DNA from: Pseudomonas spelaei | GTDB lineage: Bacteria > Pseudomonadota > Gammaproteobacteria > Pseudomonadales > Pseudomonadaceae | Direction of reading: 5' to 3' | Length of the DNA stretch: 64,000 nucleotides | Assembly (NCBI RefSeq): GCF_009724245.1 | Contig: NZ_WNNK01000006.1 | Span: forward strand, 186,001-250,000 | Shown here: positions 19,648 to 31,426 of the stretch, in pieces | Position numbering within the stretch: position 1 is the first letter of the stretch | Layout: each line of letters begins with the position of its first letter | Made by a program: the position numbers and the translations under genes | Notes under the pieces: generated by a model | Databases searched by the model: none | Seen by the model: the letters and a program-made list of their open reading frames with translations, nothing else | Told to the model about the DNA's origin: nothing

Positions 19648-22218
19648 TCAGGCAGGCAGGGCCTGGGACGCTTGCGGTTTCAGAGGAAGCAATGGCGCAT
19701 GAGGATCGGCTTTGACCGAGGCACGCCAAGCTGTCAGCCACTCGGCATGACCTTCGCTCCAAACCTGTTCATGCAAGCGAGCCAGGGCGACCGGGTCGCT
19801 GAGCAAGGCCAGGCGCTCGCCGTTGTTGAGGCCGGCAGGGCCGACTTTCAATGCATGACGAACACGCTCGATGCGCAGCCACTCAATCGGCTCGGCCTGA
19901 CCATGACGGGAGGTCGCCAGGGCACAGGCCAGAGCGTTCTGCTGAGGATCGACCACCGCCCGCACAAAGCCGTCATTCAGCGCGTGCCAACGGTTTTCGT
20001 GGGTGTACTGGTCGGTCGACAGCAACGCCTGGGGCGGGTTGTACTCCTCAGGGATCAGGAACAGGCTCTCGTCGCGAGACTTGAGGCCCAGCTTGACCCG
20101 GCTGGAGATTACCGACACCGGAATCGACAGCATCAGCGAACCGACAATCGGCACCAGCCACCACAAGAAGCTTGGGTTCAACCACACCACCAACAGTGCC
20201 CAGAAGAAGCCGAGCAAGGTCTGCGGGCCATGGCGCTTGACCGCTTCACTCCATGGCGTGGAGTCGTCGTCACGCTGTGGCGAGTTCCAGGTCGCAGCCC
20301 AGCCGAGGAACGCGGCGAGCACGAAGCGCGTATGGAAAATCATCCGCACCGGCGCCAACAGCATGGAGAACAACATCTCCAGCAGCATCGACAAGGTCAC
20401 CTTGAACTTGCCGCCGAACTCTTTCGCGCCCTTGGCCCAGATCAGGATGATGCTCAGCAATTTAGGCAGGAACAGCAGCACGATAGTGGTGGAGAACAGC
20501 GCCACCGCCTTGTCCGGATGCCATTGCGGCCACAGCGGGTACAACTGCCGTGGTGCCATGAAGTACTGCGGTTCCATCAGTGTGTTCACCGCCAGCAGTG
20601 CCGTCGACAGCACCAGGAAGAAGAACCACAACGGTGCCGACAGATACGACATCACCCCGGTCAGGAACACCGCGCGGTGCACCGGGTGCATGCCCTTGAC
20701 CAGGAACAGGCGGAAGTTCATCAGGTTACCGTGGCACCAGCGACGGTCACGCTTGAGCTCATCCAGCAGGTTCGGCGGCAGCTCTTCGTAGCTGCCCGGC
20801 AAGTCGTAGGCAATCCACACGCCCCAGCCGGCACGGCGCATCAGCGCGGCTTCAACGAAGTCGTGGGAGAGGATCGCACCGGCAAACGCGCCTTTACCTG
20901 GCAACGGCGCCAGGGCGCAGTGCTCGATAAACGGCTTCATGCGGATGATCGCGTTGTGCCCCCAGTAGTGGGATTCACCCAACTGCCAGAAGTGCAGGCC
21001 GGCGGTAAACAGCGGGCCATAGACGCGGGTGGCGAACTGCTGCATGCGCGCATACAGGGTGTCCATGCCCGACGCCCGTGGCGCGGTCTGGATGATCCCG
21101 GCGTCCGGTGTGGCTTCCATCAAGCGCACCAGGCTGGTCAGGCATTCGCCGCTCATTACGCTGTCGGCGTCGAGGACCACCATGTACTTGTAGTCACCCC
21201 CCCAACGACGGCAGAAGTCGTCGAGGTTGCCGCTCTTGCGTTTGACGCGACGGCGACGGCGGCGATAGAAGATCTTGCCGAACCCGCCGGCTTCACGGCA
21301 GACGTCGAGCCAGGCTTGCTGCTCGGCGATACAAATATCGGCGTCGTTACTGTCACTGAGCACGAAGAAATCGAAGCGGTCCAGATCACCGGTCGCGGCG
21401 ACCGACTCGAAAGTCGCGCGTAAGCCGGCAAATACTCGGGGCACGTCTTCGTTGCAGATCGGCATGACCAAAGCAGTACGTGCTTCTTTCGCGATCGGCT
21501 CGTTGCCGGCACTTTTCCCGGAAATACGGTACTTATCGTGTCCGGTGAGCAGTTCCAGGAACCCCATCAGCGCGGTCCAGAAACCGGCCGAGACCCAGCA
21601 GAACAGAATCCCGAACAACACCAGGATGCTGGTTTGCAGGGCGTAAGGCAGCACCTGGGTGGCCGTCTGCAGCAGGGTCTGGTTGCGGATCTCGTCAAAG
21701 TCGACGAAGGACCAGCCCTGGTAAGGCATGATGCCTTTCATGTACCAGCCTGCGACGATGGTCTGGCCGAGCATCAGCACCAACAGGATATAGCGACGAA
21801 TCGAACCGACGGTGCGCCAGCGGGCAGCCGGCAACACGCGCTCATCCTTCGGCGGTGCCGGAGGATTGGTGCGACCGGTCAGGCGACGCCAGCCACGCAC
21901 CAGGATATTGGTGCGCCAGGGCTCAGGCACTACCTTGGTCCGACGGATCGGCGGCGTGGCCTTGAGGCAAACCCGACCGCTGGCGTCGAGCGCCAACATT
22001 TCGGCATCTTGCAGCTCTTCGGCACTGTTGAGGGTCAGCCGACGGCCCACCGACGCTTGGGCAGCGTCGACAGGCGCATCGAAGGTAGCCGACGACAGGC
22101 GCTCGTGCAGTTCGGAGAAGGACGTGCAGCCCGCCAATTCGGCGCGCTGCTCATCGGTCATCGGGAGATGCGCCAGGTACTCGCTCAGAGTCTCTGGCTG
22201 GGCTTGGGAATTACTCAT
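19648..22218 (-). CDS. opgH: Glucan biosynthesis glucosyltransferase H
   Basis: An 856-residue inner-membrane glycosyltransferase (family GT2) that makes the beta-1,2 glucan backbone of osmoregulated periplasmic glucans from UDP-glucose. Several N-terminal membrane helices precede the cytoplasmic GT domain with [11 protein letters not shown] (acidic metal site), [13 protein letters not shown] and [18 protein letters not shown]; more helices follow. The gene starts inside the end of opgG (eight-base overlap), so the two are translated together. Osmotic adaptation and envelope stress are the known roles. Length fits the pseudomonad family. Confidence 0.96.
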   Translation of the reverse strand: MSNSQAQPETLSEYLAHLPMTDEQRAELAGCTSFSELHERLSSATFDAPVDAAQASVGRRLTLNSAEELQDAEMLALDASGRVCLKATPPIRRTKVVPEPWRTNILVRGWRRLTGRTNPPAPPKDERVLPAARWRTVGSIRRYILLVLMLGQTIVAGWYMKGIMPYQGWSFVDFDEIRNQTLLQTATQVLPYALQTSILVLFGILFCWVSAGFWTALMGFLELLTGHDKYRISGKSAGNEPIAKEARTALVMPICNEDVPRVFAGLRATFESVAATGDLDRFDFFVLSDSNDADICIAEQQAWLDVCREAGGFGKIFYRRRRRRVKRKSGNLDDFCRRWGGDYKYMVVLDADSVMSGECLTSLVRLMEATPDAGIIQTAPRASGMDTLYARMQQFATRVYGPLFTAGLHFWQLGESHYWGHNAIIRMKPFIEHCALAPLPGKGAFAGAILSHDFVEAALMRRAGWGVWIAYDLPGSYEELPPNLLDELKRDRRWCHGNLMNFRLFLVKGMHPVHRAVFLTGVMSYLSAPLWFFFLVLSTALLAVNTLMEPQYFMAPRQLYPLWPQWHPDKAVALFSTTIVLLFLPKLLSIILIWAKGAKEFGGKFKVTLSMLLEMLFSMLLAPVRMIFHTRFVLAAFLGWAATWNSPQRDDDSTPWSEAVKRHGPQTLLGFFWALLVVWLNPSFLWWLVPIVGSLMLSIPVSVISSRVKLGLKSRDESLFLIPEEYNPPQALLSTDQYTHENRWHALNDGFVRAVVDPQQNALACALATSRHGQAEPIEWLRIERVRHALKVGPAGLNNGERLALLSDPVALARLHEQVWSEGHAEWLTAWRASVKADPHAPLLPLKPQASQALPA

Positions 22219-23968
22219 CGGCAGGCAACTGATAGCTCCAGGTCTCGCTCAGGACTTGTTCGGTCTTGGTCGGCTCTGGTGTGGCTGGGGCAGCCGCTTC
22301 TGGCTGCTTGGCATCCTTGTCCTTGGCTTCTTTCGCTTCCTTGGCGTCTTTCCTGGCCTGTTTCTCGTGCTGCTTGGCCAAGACCTTGTCAGCCTTGAGC
22401 ACCTGGCTCGAAGCCTTCTCAGGCTCAGGTTTGACGATGTCCTGCACCAGGGCCGCACGCATCTCGGTAGGCTTGCCTGCATCCTTGATCTTCAAGCGCA
22501 GGGTCAGGCGCCAGCCTTGGGTATGCGGGTTGTAGCGCACGCTGTTCTCAACGATCTCGGCGTTGTCGCCGACGCTGACCTGGCTACGCACCGGGGCATC
22601 CGCCGGCAATTTCTTGAGGGCAGGCCCTTCGAAGTCCACCAGGTACGCCACGCTGCCGTCCGGCTGACGAATCAGGTTCGACTGCTTGACGTCACCGGTC
22701 GAACGCAGGGTCTGCTTGACCCAGGAACTGTCAGGCGAGTGATAGGCCGCGTCGTCCAGGGTCCAGTGCAGACGGTAGCTGACATCCAGCGGCTTGCCTG
22801 GCTCGGGCAGTTTTTCCGGGCTCCAGAAGGCAACGATGTTGTCGTTGGTTTCATCGGCGGTCGGGATTTCCACCAGGTCGACGGAACCCTTGCCCCAGTC
22901 GCCCTCAGGCTCGATCCAGGCGCTTGGGCGCTTGTCGTAGTTGTCGTCGAGGTCTTCGTAGTGGCTGAAATTGCGGCCACGTTGCAACAGGCCGAAACCA
23001 CGTGGGTTTTCCACGGTGAAGTTGCTGACCGACAGGTGTTTAGGGTTGTTCAACGGGCGCCAGATCCACTCGCCGTTACCGGCATGGATCGACAGACCGC
23101 TGGAATCATGCAGTTCACGACGGTAGTTGAGGACCTTGGACGGCTGGTTGGCGCCGAACAGGTACATGCTGGTCAATGGAGCGATGCCCAGCTTGGTGAC
23201 CTTGTCACGCAGGAACATCTGGGATTTGACGTCGACCACGGTGTCGGTGCCCGGACGCAGGATCAGGCGATAGGCGCCAGTGGCCCGCGGCGAATCGAGC
23301 AAGGCAAAGATCACCAGGTGCTTGTCACCCGGTTTTGGACGCTCGATCCAGAACTCGGTGAAACGCGGGAACTCTTCGCCGGACGGCAAGGCGGTGTCGA
23401 TGGCCATGCCACGGGCGGACAAGCCATACACCTGACCTTTACCCACCACGCGGAAGTAGCTGGCGCCGAGCATGGTCATGATTTCGTCTTGCTTGTCGTC
23501 CTTGTTGATCGGGTACAGGACGCGGAAACCGGCATAACCCAGCTGTTCGGTAGCTTTGGGGTCAAACTTGACGTCGCCGAAATCGAAACGAGCCGGGTCG
23601 TACTTGATTTCCTGGACGCTGTCGGCGGTAACTTCGTTGATCTTCACCGGCGTATCAAAGTGCATACCCTGGTGATAGAAGGACAGCTTGAACGGGGTTT
23701 TCTGATCGGCCCATTCGGCTTTCTCATTGCGGAAACGAATTTTCTGGTAATCAGCGAACTTCATTTCGCGGAATTCGTTAGGCAAATTGCTGCGCGGGGC
23801 TTCGTATTTCTGCCCGGCCAGCTCTTTTGCCTTGGCCGACACATCATCCAGACTGAATGCCCACAGTTGACCGGCGCCGAACAGGCAAAACAGGGCGGAG
23901 CCCGTCACCAGTACGTTTCGTAACCGTTTGGCAGACAATTTTGGTGCATTACAGGGACTAACAATCAC
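22211..23968 (-). CDS. opgG: Glucan biosynthesis periplasmic protein G
   Basis: A 585-residue periplasmic protein needed for OPG backbone branching. The N-terminus ([24 protein letters not shown], then [15 protein letters not shown]) is a signal peptide. Later blocks such as [16 protein letters not shown] and [21 protein letters not shown] are OpgG hallmarks. The Lys/Ala-rich stretch near the C-terminus is an extra low-complexity tail. The start is set at GTG 23968 because GAGGG precedes it; ATG 23995 is in frame but lengthens the leader. It is the first gene of opgGH. Confidence 0.94.
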   Translation of the reverse strand: MIVSPCNAPKLSAKRLRNVLVTGSALFCLFGAGQLWAFSLDDVSAKAKELAGQKYEAPRSNLPNEFREMKFADYQKIRFRNEKAEWADQKTPFKLSFYHQGMHFDTPVKINEVTADSVQEIKYDPARFDFGDVKFDPKATEQLGYAGFRVLYPINKDDKQDEIMTMLGASYFRVVGKGQVYGLSARGMAIDTALPSGEEFPRFTEFWIERPKPGDKHLVIFALLDSPRATGAYRLILRPGTDTVVDVKSQMFLRDKVTKLGIAPLTSMYLFGANQPSKVLNYRRELHDSSGLSIHAGNGEWIWRPLNNPKHLSVSNFTVENPRGFGLLQRGRNFSHYEDLDDNYDKRPSAWIEPEGDWGKGSVDLVEIPTADETNDNIVAFWSPEKLPEPGKPLDVSYRLHWTLDDAAYHSPDSSWVKQTLRSTGDVKQSNLIRQPDGSVAYLVDFEGPALKKLPADAPVRSQVSVGDNAEIVENSVRYNPHTQGWRLTLRLKIKDAGKPTEMRAALVQDIVKPEPEKASSQVLKADKVLAKQHEKQARKDAKEAKEAKDKDAKQPEAAAPATPEPTKTEQVLSETWSYQLPADE

Positions 23969-24235
23969 GAGCAACCCTCGCCGAAAACAGATCAAAAAAC
24001 CAACGGCCAGCTATCTATATGCCAGGTTGGCGAGCAATGTTCCGACTCCGATGGGGCTAAATGATTCCCCAATGGCTGTCGGACAAAGCTCTACTTAAGT
24101 CAAATATGGACCAAACAACGCTGATCCCCGTAGCGCGCGATTATCTAGTAGCCCGCGAGACAACGCATCAGGGGCAGCGAAGTATTTGTAGCGAAAACCT
24201 GTGTTTTTAGGCATTAAAAGTCGTTTTTAGTACAT

Positions 24236-24673
24236 TCAGGTCTGTAACAGGAAGGTGACCGGGCCATCATTGACCAAATGCACCTGCATATCCGCGCCAA
24301 AACGCCCCGACGCCACCGTGCCATGCAATTGTTGCGCTTGTAACAGCAGGTAGTTGAAAAGCGCTTCTCCCAGTGCCGGTGGAGCCGCCGTGGAGAAACT
24401 GGGGCGCAGGCCACTCTTGGTGTCTGCGGCCAAGGTGAACTGCGACACCAGTAGCAAACCGCCACCGATGTCCTTCAAGGACAGGTTCATCTTGCCCTCG
24501 CCGTCGCTGAACACCCGATAGTTAAGCAGCTTGTGCAGCAATTTGTCGGCACTCGCCTGGGTATCTGAAGGTTCGACGGCCACCAGCACCAGCAAACCCT
24601 GGTCGATCGCCCCCACAACCTCCCCCTCTACCTCGACCCGGGCGCCTCGCACCCGTTGCAAAAGCCCCTTCAT
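24236..24673 (-). CDS. dtd: D-aminoacyl-tRNA deacylase
   Basis: A 145-residue homodimeric proofreading enzyme that hydrolyses D-aminoacyl-tRNA (and Gly-tRNA mischarged on tRNA-Ala). The two signature motifs are visible: [11 protein letters not shown] and the C-terminal NDGPVTF, which supplies the cross-subunit Gly-Pro that reads the chirality. The start overlaps the end of pip by four bases, so pip and dtd are cotranscribed, an arrangement common in pseudomonads. Confidence 0.96.
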   Translation of the reverse strand: MKGLLQRVRGARVEVEGEVVGAIDQGLLVLVAVEPSDTQASADKLLHKLLNYRVFSDGEGKMNLSLKDIGGGLLLVSQFTLAADTKSGLRPSFSTAAPPALGEALFNYLLLQAQQLHGTVASGRFGADMQVHLVNDGPVTFLLQT

Positions 24674-25641
24674 GCTTCTTCAGGCGGTAGATCGAGCAGG
24701 CGTCGTGCCATTTCACTCGCCGCACGCACCAGTGCATCGGTGATTCCGGGCTCGGAAGCCGCATGGCCGGCCTCGCGAATAATCTGCAGTTCGCTGTTGG
24801 GCCAAGCCTGATGCAACTCCCAAGCGTTATCCAACGGGCAGATCATATCGTAGCGGCCATGCACGATTACGCCAGGCAAATGGGCGATCTTGTGCATGTC
24901 TCGAATCAATTGGTTCGGTTCAAGGAACGAGTTGTTGGTGAAATAGTGGCATTCGATACGGGCAATCGACAAGGCGCGTTGTGGCTCGGAAAAGCGCTCG
25001 ATCAACTGTGGGTTCGGGCACAGTCCCAGCATACGGCCTTCCCAGGTGGACCATGCCTTGGCGGCGTGCATCTGGGCAATCTGGTCGTTACCGATGAGGC
25101 GTTTGTGGTAGGCGCTGAGCAGGTCGTGGCGCTCTTCCTGAGGAATAGGAGCGAGGTAGTCCTGCCAGTAATCCGGGAACAGGCGGCTGGCACCCGCCTG
25201 GTAGAACCACTGAATATCCTGGGGGCGAGCGAGGAAAATGCCGCGCACAATCAGGCCATGCACGCGCTCAGGGTGGGTTTGCGCGTAGGCCAGGGCCAGG
25301 GTCGACCCCCAGGACCCGCCGAACAGCACCCATTTTTCGATACCCAGGTGCTCGCGAATCCGCTCAAGGTCGGCCACCAGGTCCCAGGTGGTGTTGTTTT
25401 CCAAACTGGCCCGTGGAGTGGAGCGTCCGCAGCCGCGCTGATCAAAAGTGACAATGCGGTACAGGTTGGGATCAAAATAGCAGCGGCTGTTGGCGTCGCA
25501 CCCGGCACCGGGGCCACCATGGATGAACACAACGGGCAAACCTTCCGGGGAACCGCTTTCGTCAACATACAGCACGTGGGTTTCGTCGACGGCCAGATCG
25601 TGCCGGGCGTAGGGTTTGATCTGCGGGTACAAAGTCTGCAT
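24670..25641 (-). CDS. pip: Proline iminopeptidase
   Basis: A 323-residue cytoplasmic alpha/beta hydrolase of family S33 removing N-terminal proline from peptides. The oxyanion region HGGPGAGCD, the nucleophile elbow [12 protein letters not shown] and the late [10 protein letters not shown] (Asp) and [10 protein letters not shown] (His) segments give the full triad. Length is normal. It has no signal peptide. It is the first gene of pip-dtd, and its ATG follows GGAGCGCGC. Confidence 0.95.
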   Translation of the reverse strand: MQTLYPQIKPYARHDLAVDETHVLYVDESGSPEGLPVVFIHGGPGAGCDANSRCYFDPNLYRIVTFDQRGCGRSTPRASLENNTTWDLVADLERIREHLGIEKWVLFGGSWGSTLALAYAQTHPERVHGLIVRGIFLARPQDIQWFYQAGASRLFPDYWQDYLAPIPQEERHDLLSAYHKRLIGNDQIAQMHAAKAWSTWEGRMLGLCPNPQLIERFSEPQRALSIARIECHYFTNNSFLEPNQLIRDMHKIAHLPGVIVHGRYDMICPLDNAWELHQAWPNSELQIIREAGHAASEPGITDALVRAASEMARRLLDLPPEEA

Positions 25642-25744
25642 TGCGCGCTCCGTAAGGGGTCGAGTTCATCCCTGGGGGGACATCTATTATTTTGCCGTCT
25701 GGCATCATAAACCCGAATTGTGCAATGAGCATGTCCTTGACGCT

Positions 25745-26680
25745 TCAGACTTGCGTCAACAGAACCTCGCGCAGATAGCCCAGCAAGTATTCGTACAACT
25801 GATCCACCTCGGGCACCTGCCCCCTCGCTCGCAAACAGCCATGAATCAGCCCTTTCCCCGGATACAGCGTGGCGGCCACGCCAGCCCCTTGCAGGCGTTC
25901 GGCGTAGAGCATGCCGTCATCGCGCAGCGGGTCGAATTGCGCCACGGCGATCAACGCCGGTGGCAAGCTACTGAAGTCCTCGGCCAGCAGCGGCATGGCG
26001 TAAGGTGATGGCTTCCCCGAGCCGCGCAGATAGAGCGTCAGGTAACACTCGGTGTCGCTGGTGCTGAGCAGCGGCGCATCGAAGCAGTCACGCCGGGAGG
26101 GCAAATCGGCAGCGCCGCCCAGCCCCGGATAGACCAGCACCTGGGCCCGAGGCAGCGGCTGCCGGTCATCCCGTAAACCCAGGCACAAGGCCGCTGCAAG
26201 GTTGCCACCGGCACTATCGCCGACAACTACCAGCCGCTGGAGGTCGATCTCGTAGGGTGTTTCGCATAACTGAATGGCCTGCCAGACCGCCCGGCAATCG
26301 TCGTAGGCTGCTGGAAACGGATGTTCGGGGGCCAGCCGGTAATCAATGGCGATCACCAGCACCTGTAGCGCGCTGGCCAGCTCAAGGCAGATGAAATCAT
26401 GGGAATCCAGGCCACCGACCACCCAGCCGCCGCCGTGCATATAAAGGATGCAGGGCCAACCGGAGGGAGGCGTGGGCGTCGATGGTTGATAGCTGCGTAC
26501 GCCCACGCCAGCCAGAGGGAAATCCGATACCTGCAACCCTTCGGGCTGTCGCGGGGTGAAGGCTCGGCACATGCGGTCGTAAGCCTGGCGCAAACCCGCC
26601 AGCGACGTGTCGTCATGAGTGAAGGATTCGGTTTTTTCAACGAAGGCGTAAAGCTGCTGGGATATCGAATAACGGGACAT
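25745..26680 (-). CDS. Alpha/beta hydrolase of the acetyl-esterase (HSL) family
   Basis: A 311-residue carboxylesterase-like protein. The HGGGW oxyanion motif (LYMHGGGWVVGGLDSHD) and the nucleophile motif GDSAGGN are typical of hormone-sensitive-lipase-like (Aes-type) esterases. VAQFDPLRDDG and GLIHGCL supply the Asp and His. It has no signal peptide, so a cytoplasmic esterase of short-chain esters is likely. The physiological substrate is unknown. It stands alone, with REP sequence upstream (26731) and pip downstream. Confidence 0.88.
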   Translation of the reverse strand: MSRYSISQQLYAFVEKTESFTHDDTSLAGLRQAYDRMCRAFTPRQPEGLQVSDFPLAGVGVRSYQPSTPTPPSGWPCILYMHGGGWVVGGLDSHDFICLELASALQVLVIAIDYRLAPEHPFPAAYDDCRAVWQAIQLCETPYEIDLQRLVVVGDSAGGNLAAALCLGLRDDRQPLPRAQVLVYPGLGGAADLPSRRDCFDAPLLSTSDTECYLTLYLRGSGKPSPYAMPLLAEDFSSLPPALIAVAQFDPLRDDGMLYAERLQGAGVAATLYPGKGLIHGCLRARGQVPEVDQLYEYLLGYLREVLLTQV

Positions 26681-26730
26681 AAAAGAGATCGTCCTGAAGA
26701 TGGAGATTTAACAACCACCACAGATCCAGT

Positions 26731-26820
26731 GTGGGAGCCGGGCTTGCCCGCGATAGCGGTAGATCAACCAACATCTTCAGCGACTGTCACTGCGCCATCG
26801 CGGGCAAGCCCAGCTCCCAC
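26731..26820. repeat. REPIN of the GCGGGC variant
   Basis: Arms at 26731-26754 (GTGGGAGCCGGGCTTGCCCG) and 26797-26820 (ending AAGCCCAGCTCCCAC). The arms differ at one stem position (CCGGG against CCCAG on the other strand). It lies in the gap between the esterase and the binding-protein gene. Confidence 0.9.
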
Positions 26821-26836
26821 ATTGATCTTCGTTGAA

Positions 26837-27784
26837 TCAGGGTTTGAGGCTGGCCTGTACGGCCGCTACGCCATCTTTCCCGTCAAGCGTCGTCACACCC
26901 GCCAACCAGCGCTGCAAGTCCTCAGGATTGTCGCGCAGCCATTGCCTGGCCACGTCCTGAGGCGTCTTGCGATCCATGATCGGCACCATCAGTTGGCTTT
27001 CCTGGGCAGCGGTGAAGGTGAGGTTTTCCAACAGGCGGTTAACGTTCGGGCAACGCTCGGCGTAATCCGGCGCGGTGACGGTGGAGACAGTGGCCGCACC
27101 TTCATTGGGTCCGAAGACATCTTCGCTGCCGGTCAGGTAGGCCATCTTCATATTGATATTCATCGGGTGCGGGGTCCAACCGACAAACACTACGAACTCC
27201 TTGCGATTCACCGCCCGCTGCACCGCCGCCAACATGCCCGCTTCGCCGGAGGCAATCAGCTTGAAGCCACCGAGGCCGAAGTGATTGCTGTCGATCATTT
27301 TCTGGATATCGGTGTTAGCCCCACTGCCCGGCTCGATGCCGTAGATCTTGCCGCCCAGTTGCTGCTTGAAGCGGGCGATGTCAGCGAAGGTTTTCAGGCC
27401 CGCGTCAGAAACGTACTGCGGCACCGCCAAGGTAGCCTGGGCGTCGGACAGGCTCGGTGTAGCAAACACCTTCACCTGCCTGGCTGCCAGGAACGGCGCG
27501 ATGTTGTTGTCCATCGCCGGTTTCCAGTAGCCGAGGAAGATGTCCAGACGCTTGTCGCGGATGCCGGCAAAGATGATTTGCTGCACGGCGCTGGTTTGCT
27601 TGCTGTCGTAGCCGAGGCCGGTGAGCAGCACGTCGGCCACGCCGCTGGTGGCCACCACATCGGTCCAACTGACCACGCCCATGCGTACGGTTTTGCAGAC
27701 GGCCGGGTCAGCGGCCATGGCGTTGGCACTCAGGAGTGCGGTGCCGGTGAGGATCAACAAGCAACGGTTGAACAGTCTTTTCAT
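26837..27784 (-). CDS. Choline/betaine-type periplasmic binding protein (orphan)
   Basis: A 315-residue OpuAC-family solute-binding protein with signal peptide (MKRLFNRCLLILTGTALLSANAMA, cleaved before ADPAVC). The blocks VVSWTDVVATSGVADVLL, GYWKPAMDNNIAPF, IEPGSGANTDIQKMI and GWTPHPMN match choline-binding ChoX/BetX/CaiX proteins; the Trp and Tyr residues in these blocks form the aromatic cage for quaternary ammonium ligands in the family. No permease or ATPase gene is adjacent. In pseudomonads such orphans can share the CbcVW core transporter, which may apply here. It follows hutG by 132 bases on the same strand. Confidence 0.88.
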   Translation of the reverse strand: MKRLFNRCLLILTGTALLSANAMAADPAVCKTVRMGVVSWTDVVATSGVADVLLTGLGYDSKQTSAVQQIIFAGIRDKRLDIFLGYWKPAMDNNIAPFLAARQVKVFATPSLSDAQATLAVPQYVSDAGLKTFADIARFKQQLGGKIYGIEPGSGANTDIQKMIDSNHFGLGGFKLIASGEAGMLAAVQRAVNRKEFVVFVGWTPHPMNINMKMAYLTGSEDVFGPNEGAATVSTVTAPDYAERCPNVNRLLENLTFTAAQESQLMVPIMDRKTPQDVARQWLRDNPEDLQRWLAGVTTLDGKDGVAAVQASLKP

Positions 27785-27915
27785 GAAAGAGGTCTCACTC
27801 GGCAGTTCTTATTGTCGGGGATGGCGTCTGACGCGCCGTACCCAACACCTTACCCAGCGAAACCTCGATAAAAGCGACCTGTGGCGACAGGGATTTGCAC
27901 AGGGGCGACCGATGG

Positions 27916-28716
27916 TCACCCGTAATGCTTATGCCCCCATGCCAGGAACCCTTCCAGCAGTTCCTTCAACACCACCCGGGTCGGCTCAGCCAAATCCGCC
28001 CGATAACGGAACGGCTCAAACTCTTCCATATACGTGCACTGCCCCAGTTCCAGTTGCACCGCATGAATATTCTGCGCCGGGTTGCCGTAGTGCCGGGTGA
28101 TATGGCCGCCCTTGAAGCGCCCGTTCAGCACATGGCTGTACTGCGGATGACCGGCGCAGATGGCTTCCAGTTGGCTGGCCAGTTGCGGATCGCAGGAAGC
28201 ACCATTGAAGGTGCCAAGGTTGAAGTCCGGTAACTTGCCCTCGAACAGGTGCGGGATCACCGAGCGGATAGAGTGGGCATCAAACAGCAACGCGTAGCCG
28301 AACTCGGCCTTGAGCCGGGCCAGTTCTTCTTGCAGGGTACGGTGGTACGGCGTCCAGACCTGCTCCAGATAAGTCGCGCGCTCGGCCTTCGACGGCTCCA
28401 GCCCTTCGCGGAACAACGGTACACCGTCGAACAGCGTCGCCGGGTACAGGCCGGTGGTAGCGCCGACGTACAGCGGTTTGTCGTCAGAGGGCCGGTTGAG
28501 GTCAATCACAAACCGCGAGTATTCGGCAGCCAAGGTGCTGGCGCCCAGCTCTTGCGCAAAGTCATAGAGCGTGGGGATATGCCAGTCCGTGTCCGGCAAG
28601 CTTTGCGCCTCGGGAATCAAGCCTGCCTCAACGGCCGGCGTCAGGCGCAAGCCCGCGTGGGGCATGCTGATCAGCAGCGGCACACGGCCTTGTTTGAAGT
28701 TCAGAACCTTATCCAC
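27916..28716 (-). CDS. hutG: N-formylglutamate deformylase
   Basis: Last step of the five-step histidine pathway: N-formylglutamate to glutamate and formate. The 266-residue protein of the N-formylglutamate amidohydrolase family shows SMPHAGLRLTP (metal ligand), DTDWHIPTLYDFA and LFDAHSIRSVIP. The start is taken as GTG 28716 (VDKVLNFKQG) because GAGGAG sits seven bases before it and the family begins MDKVL; an ATG at 28731 falls on that ribosome-binding site. It is the last gene of the hutU-to-hutG run. Confidence 0.95.
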   Translation of the reverse strand: MDKVLNFKQGRVPLLISMPHAGLRLTPAVEAGLIPEAQSLPDTDWHIPTLYDFAQELGASTLAAEYSRFVIDLNRPSDDKPLYVGATTGLYPATLFDGVPLFREGLEPSKAERATYLEQVWTPYHRTLQEELARLKAEFGYALLFDAHSIRSVIPHLFEGKLPDFNLGTFNGASCDPQLASQLEAICAGHPQYSHVLNGRFKGGHITRHYGNPAQNIHAVQLELGQCTYMEEFEPFRYRADLAEPTRVVLKELLEGFLAWGHKHYG

Positions 28717-28745
28717 AACGGTACTCCTCATTCACAAAGGCAGCT

Positions 28746-29951
28746 TTAAACAGTGACGTCGACGCCGTGGCGCACGACGCGTTTATCCAGTTCGCCACCC
28801 AGCCAGTAAGCCAGGTCGGCAGGACGATCAATCTGCCAGGCGACGAAGTCTGCGACCTTGCCCACTTCCAGCGAACCATGGGTCTCGCCCATGCCCAAGG
28901 CGGTGGCCGCATGTTGTGTGGCGCCGGCCAGGGCTTCTTCCGGGGTCATGCGGAACAGGGTGCAGGCCATGTTCAACATCAGACGCACGGACAAGGCTGG
29001 CGAGGTACCAGGGTTGAGGTCGCTGGCGATGGCGATCTTCACGCCGTGCTTGCGCAAGGCTTCCATCGGCGGCAGCTGGGTTTCCCGCAAGAAGTAGAAC
29101 GCCCCCGGCAACAACACCGCGACGGTGCCGGAAGCGGCCATGGCGATGGCGTCTTCTTCGGTCATGAATTCCAGGTGATCCGCCGACAGCGCCTGATAAC
29201 GCGCGGCCAGGCTGGAGCCATGCAGCGACGAGAGTTGCTCGGCGTGCAGCTTCACCGGCAAGCCAAGTTGTTGCGCGACAATAAACACCCGCTCCACCTG
29301 CTCGGGGGAGAACGCCAGGTATTCGCAGAAGGCGTCGACGGCATCCACCAGCCCTTCGGCTGCCAGGGCCGGGAGCATCTCCTGGCAGATGTGTTCGATG
29401 TAGTCATCGGCGCGATCGGCGTATTCCGGCGGTAAGGCGTGGGCCGCCAGGCACGTGCTGCGCACGCTGACCGGCAGCTCGGTGCCGAGGCGACGGATCA
29501 CCCGCAAAATCTTGCGTTCGCTGGCCAAATCCAGGCCATAGCCGGACTTGATCTCCACCGTGGTCACACCGTCGCGCAGCAAACTGCGCAGGCGCTTGTG
29601 GGCACTGGCAAACAGCTCATCTTCGCTGGCGGCACGGGTAGCACGCACGGTGCTGGCAATACCGCCACCTTTGGCGGCGATCTCGGCGTAGCTCACGCCT
29701 TCGAGCCGCTGCTCGAATTCACCGCTACGATTGCCGCCGAACACCGTGTGGGTGTGGCAGTCGATCAGCCCCGGCGTGACCCAAGCCCCTTGCAGGTCAT
29801 GAACCTGGGCGTAGTCGCCGTTCGGCAGCTCGGCCCGTGGGCCGATCCACTCGATCAGCGTACCGGCCGTCACCATGGCGGCATCCTCGATGATCGAGTA
29901 CTTGCCCTGGGCCATGGTTGCGACGTGGCAGTGTTGCCAAAGCGTTTTCAT
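28746..29951 (-). CDS. hutI: Imidazolonepropionase
   Basis: Third step of histidine degradation, opening 4-imidazolone-5-propionate to N-formimidoyl-glutamate. The 401-residue metal-dependent amidohydrolase shows [19 protein letters not shown] (metal-binding His pair), [23 protein letters not shown] and [10 protein letters not shown]. The length is normal. It lies 30 bases upstream of hutG and 16 bases after hutT, so it belongs to the long hut transcript. Confidence 0.97.
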   Translation of the reverse strand: MKTLWQHCHVATMAQGKYSIIEDAAMVTAGTLIEWIGPRAELPNGDYAQVHDLQGAWVTPGLIDCHTHTVFGGNRSGEFEQRLEGVSYAEIAAKGGGIASTVRATRAASEDELFASAHKRLRSLLRDGVTTVEIKSGYGLDLASERKILRVIRRLGTELPVSVRSTCLAAHALPPEYADRADDYIEHICQEMLPALAAEGLVDAVDAFCEYLAFSPEQVERVFIVAQQLGLPVKLHAEQLSSLHGSSLAARYQALSADHLEFMTEEDAIAMAASGTVAVLLPGAFYFLRETQLPPMEALRKHGVKIAIASDLNPGTSPALSVRLMLNMACTLFRMTPEEALAGATQHAATALGMGETHGSLEVGKVADFVAWQIDRPADLAYWLGGELDKRVVRHGVDVTV

Positions 29952-29967
29952 CCAACGTCTCCGTCAG

Positions 29968-31377
29968 TTATCGATGAGTCAAAGCCGGGTCGTAATGAAC
30001 CTTGGCTGCTTGCCCGGCCGCCGGCTTGACCCACAGCAGGTAGGCGACGATCAGCAGCACGATCCACACGGCGCCGACCACAAGGGCGGCCTGGGTGTCC
30101 GGGAAATAACCCAGCACGCCGAAGATAAACAGCATGAACACGATGGCCGCCGCAGGTGCGTAAGGCCAGAACGGCACCGGGAATTTCAGGTCGGCGATTT
30201 GCTCCTTGGTCATCGAGCGACGCATCGCCACTTGAGTCACCAGGATCATCAGCCATACCCAAACGGTAGCAAAGGTCGCCAGCGAGGCGATCACCAGGAA
30301 CACGTTTTCCGGGATCAGGTAGTTGAGCACCACGCCGCCCAACAAGGCGATACCCATCACCACCACGGTCATCCACGGCACGCCCTGTTTCGACAGTTGG
30401 GCGAAACCTTTGGGTGCATGACCTTGCTGAGCCAGGCCGTACATCATGCGGCCGGCGCCGAAGATGTCACTGTTGATGGCCGAGACCGCAGCCGAGATCA
30501 CCACGATGTTGAGGATGGTCGCCGCCGAGCCAATGCCCAGATTGCTGAAGATCTGTACAAACGGGCTGCCCTGGCTGCCGATTTGCGGCCATGGATAGAT
30601 CGCCATCAGTACAAACAGGGTCAGCACGTAGAACAACAGGATGCGCAGCGGCACCGCGTTGATCGCCTTGGGAATCACGCGTTGCGGGTCTTTGGCTTCG
30701 CCGGCAGTGATGCCGATGATTTCAATCCCGCCGAAGGCAAACATCACCACTGCGAAGGAGGCGATCAGGCCGCCGATGCCGTTAGGCATAAATCCGCCGT
30801 GGGCCCACAGGTTGCTCAGGCCGGTAGCCGGTGCATCCGCCGATGAATGAATACCGAACAGCATGATGCCGAAACCACCGAGGATCATCGCGACAATGGC
30901 CGCCACCTTGAGCAGCGACAGCCAGAACTCCATCTCGCCGAAGACTTTGACGTTGCACAGGTTCAGGCCGCCGATCACCAGGACGATGCCCAACACCCAG
31001 ACCCAGCGGGCGACTTCGGGAAACCAGAAGCCCATGTAGATGCCAAAGGCGGTGACGTCGGCCAGGCAGACGATGATCATTTCAAAGGCGTAGGTCCAGC
31101 CGAGGATAAAGCCCGACATTGGTCCCAGGTAGGTGCTGGCGTAGTGGCCGAACGAGCCGGACACCGGGTCGTGCACGGCCATTTCGCCGAGGGCGCGCAT
31201 GACCATGAATACGGCGGCGCCACCGATCAGGTAGGCCAGCAACACGGCTGGGCCAGCCATCTGGATAGCCGAGGCGGAACCGTAGAACAGCCCGGTGCCG
31301 ATCGCCGACCCCAGTGCCATGAAGCGAATATGGCGGGCGGACAGCCCGCGTTTCAAACCCTTTTCTTGCTGGTGCAT
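29968..31377 (-). CDS. hutT: Histidine permease (APC superfamily)
   Basis: A 469-residue, 12-helix amino-acid permease. The start [23 protein letters not shown] and the segment [19 protein letters not shown] are hallmarks of the AAT/ProY-type APC permeases. Position between hutH and hutI identifies it as the histidine-specific transporter called HutTh in P. fluorescens SBW25; substrate is inferred from context. A repeat element (31427-31534) separates it from hutH. Confidence 0.92.
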   Translation of the reverse strand: MHQQEKGLKRGLSARHIRFMALGSAIGTGLFYGSASAIQMAGPAVLLAYLIGGAAVFMVMRALGEMAVHDPVSGSFGHYASTYLGPMSGFILGWTYAFEMIIVCLADVTAFGIYMGFWFPEVARWVWVLGIVLVIGGLNLCNVKVFGEMEFWLSLLKVAAIVAMILGGFGIMLFGIHSSADAPATGLSNLWAHGGFMPNGIGGLIASFAVVMFAFGGIEIIGITAGEAKDPQRVIPKAINAVPLRILLFYVLTLFVLMAIYPWPQIGSQGSPFVQIFSNLGIGSAATILNIVVISAAVSAINSDIFGAGRMMYGLAQQGHAPKGFAQLSKQGVPWMTVVVMGIALLGGVVLNYLIPENVFLVIASLATFATVWVWLMILVTQVAMRRSMTKEQIADLKFPVPFWPYAPAAAIVFMLFIFGVLGYFPDTQAALVVGAVWIVLLIVAYLLWVKPAAGQAAKVHYDPALTHR

Positions 31378-31426
31378 TTCTCGTCCCTAATTGTTCTTAT
31401 CTGAGAAGGTGAAGCGCTGAACAATG

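Noticed and set aside
19672..21423. 583-codon frame opposite opgH
   Set aside because: Composition (Gln/Arg/His/Gly-rich, no fold) is typical of the antisense of a high-GC gene; opgH is certain.
21812..23923. 703-codon frame opposite opgH and opgG
   Set aside because: It spans two well supported genes on the other strand and shows no protein family features.
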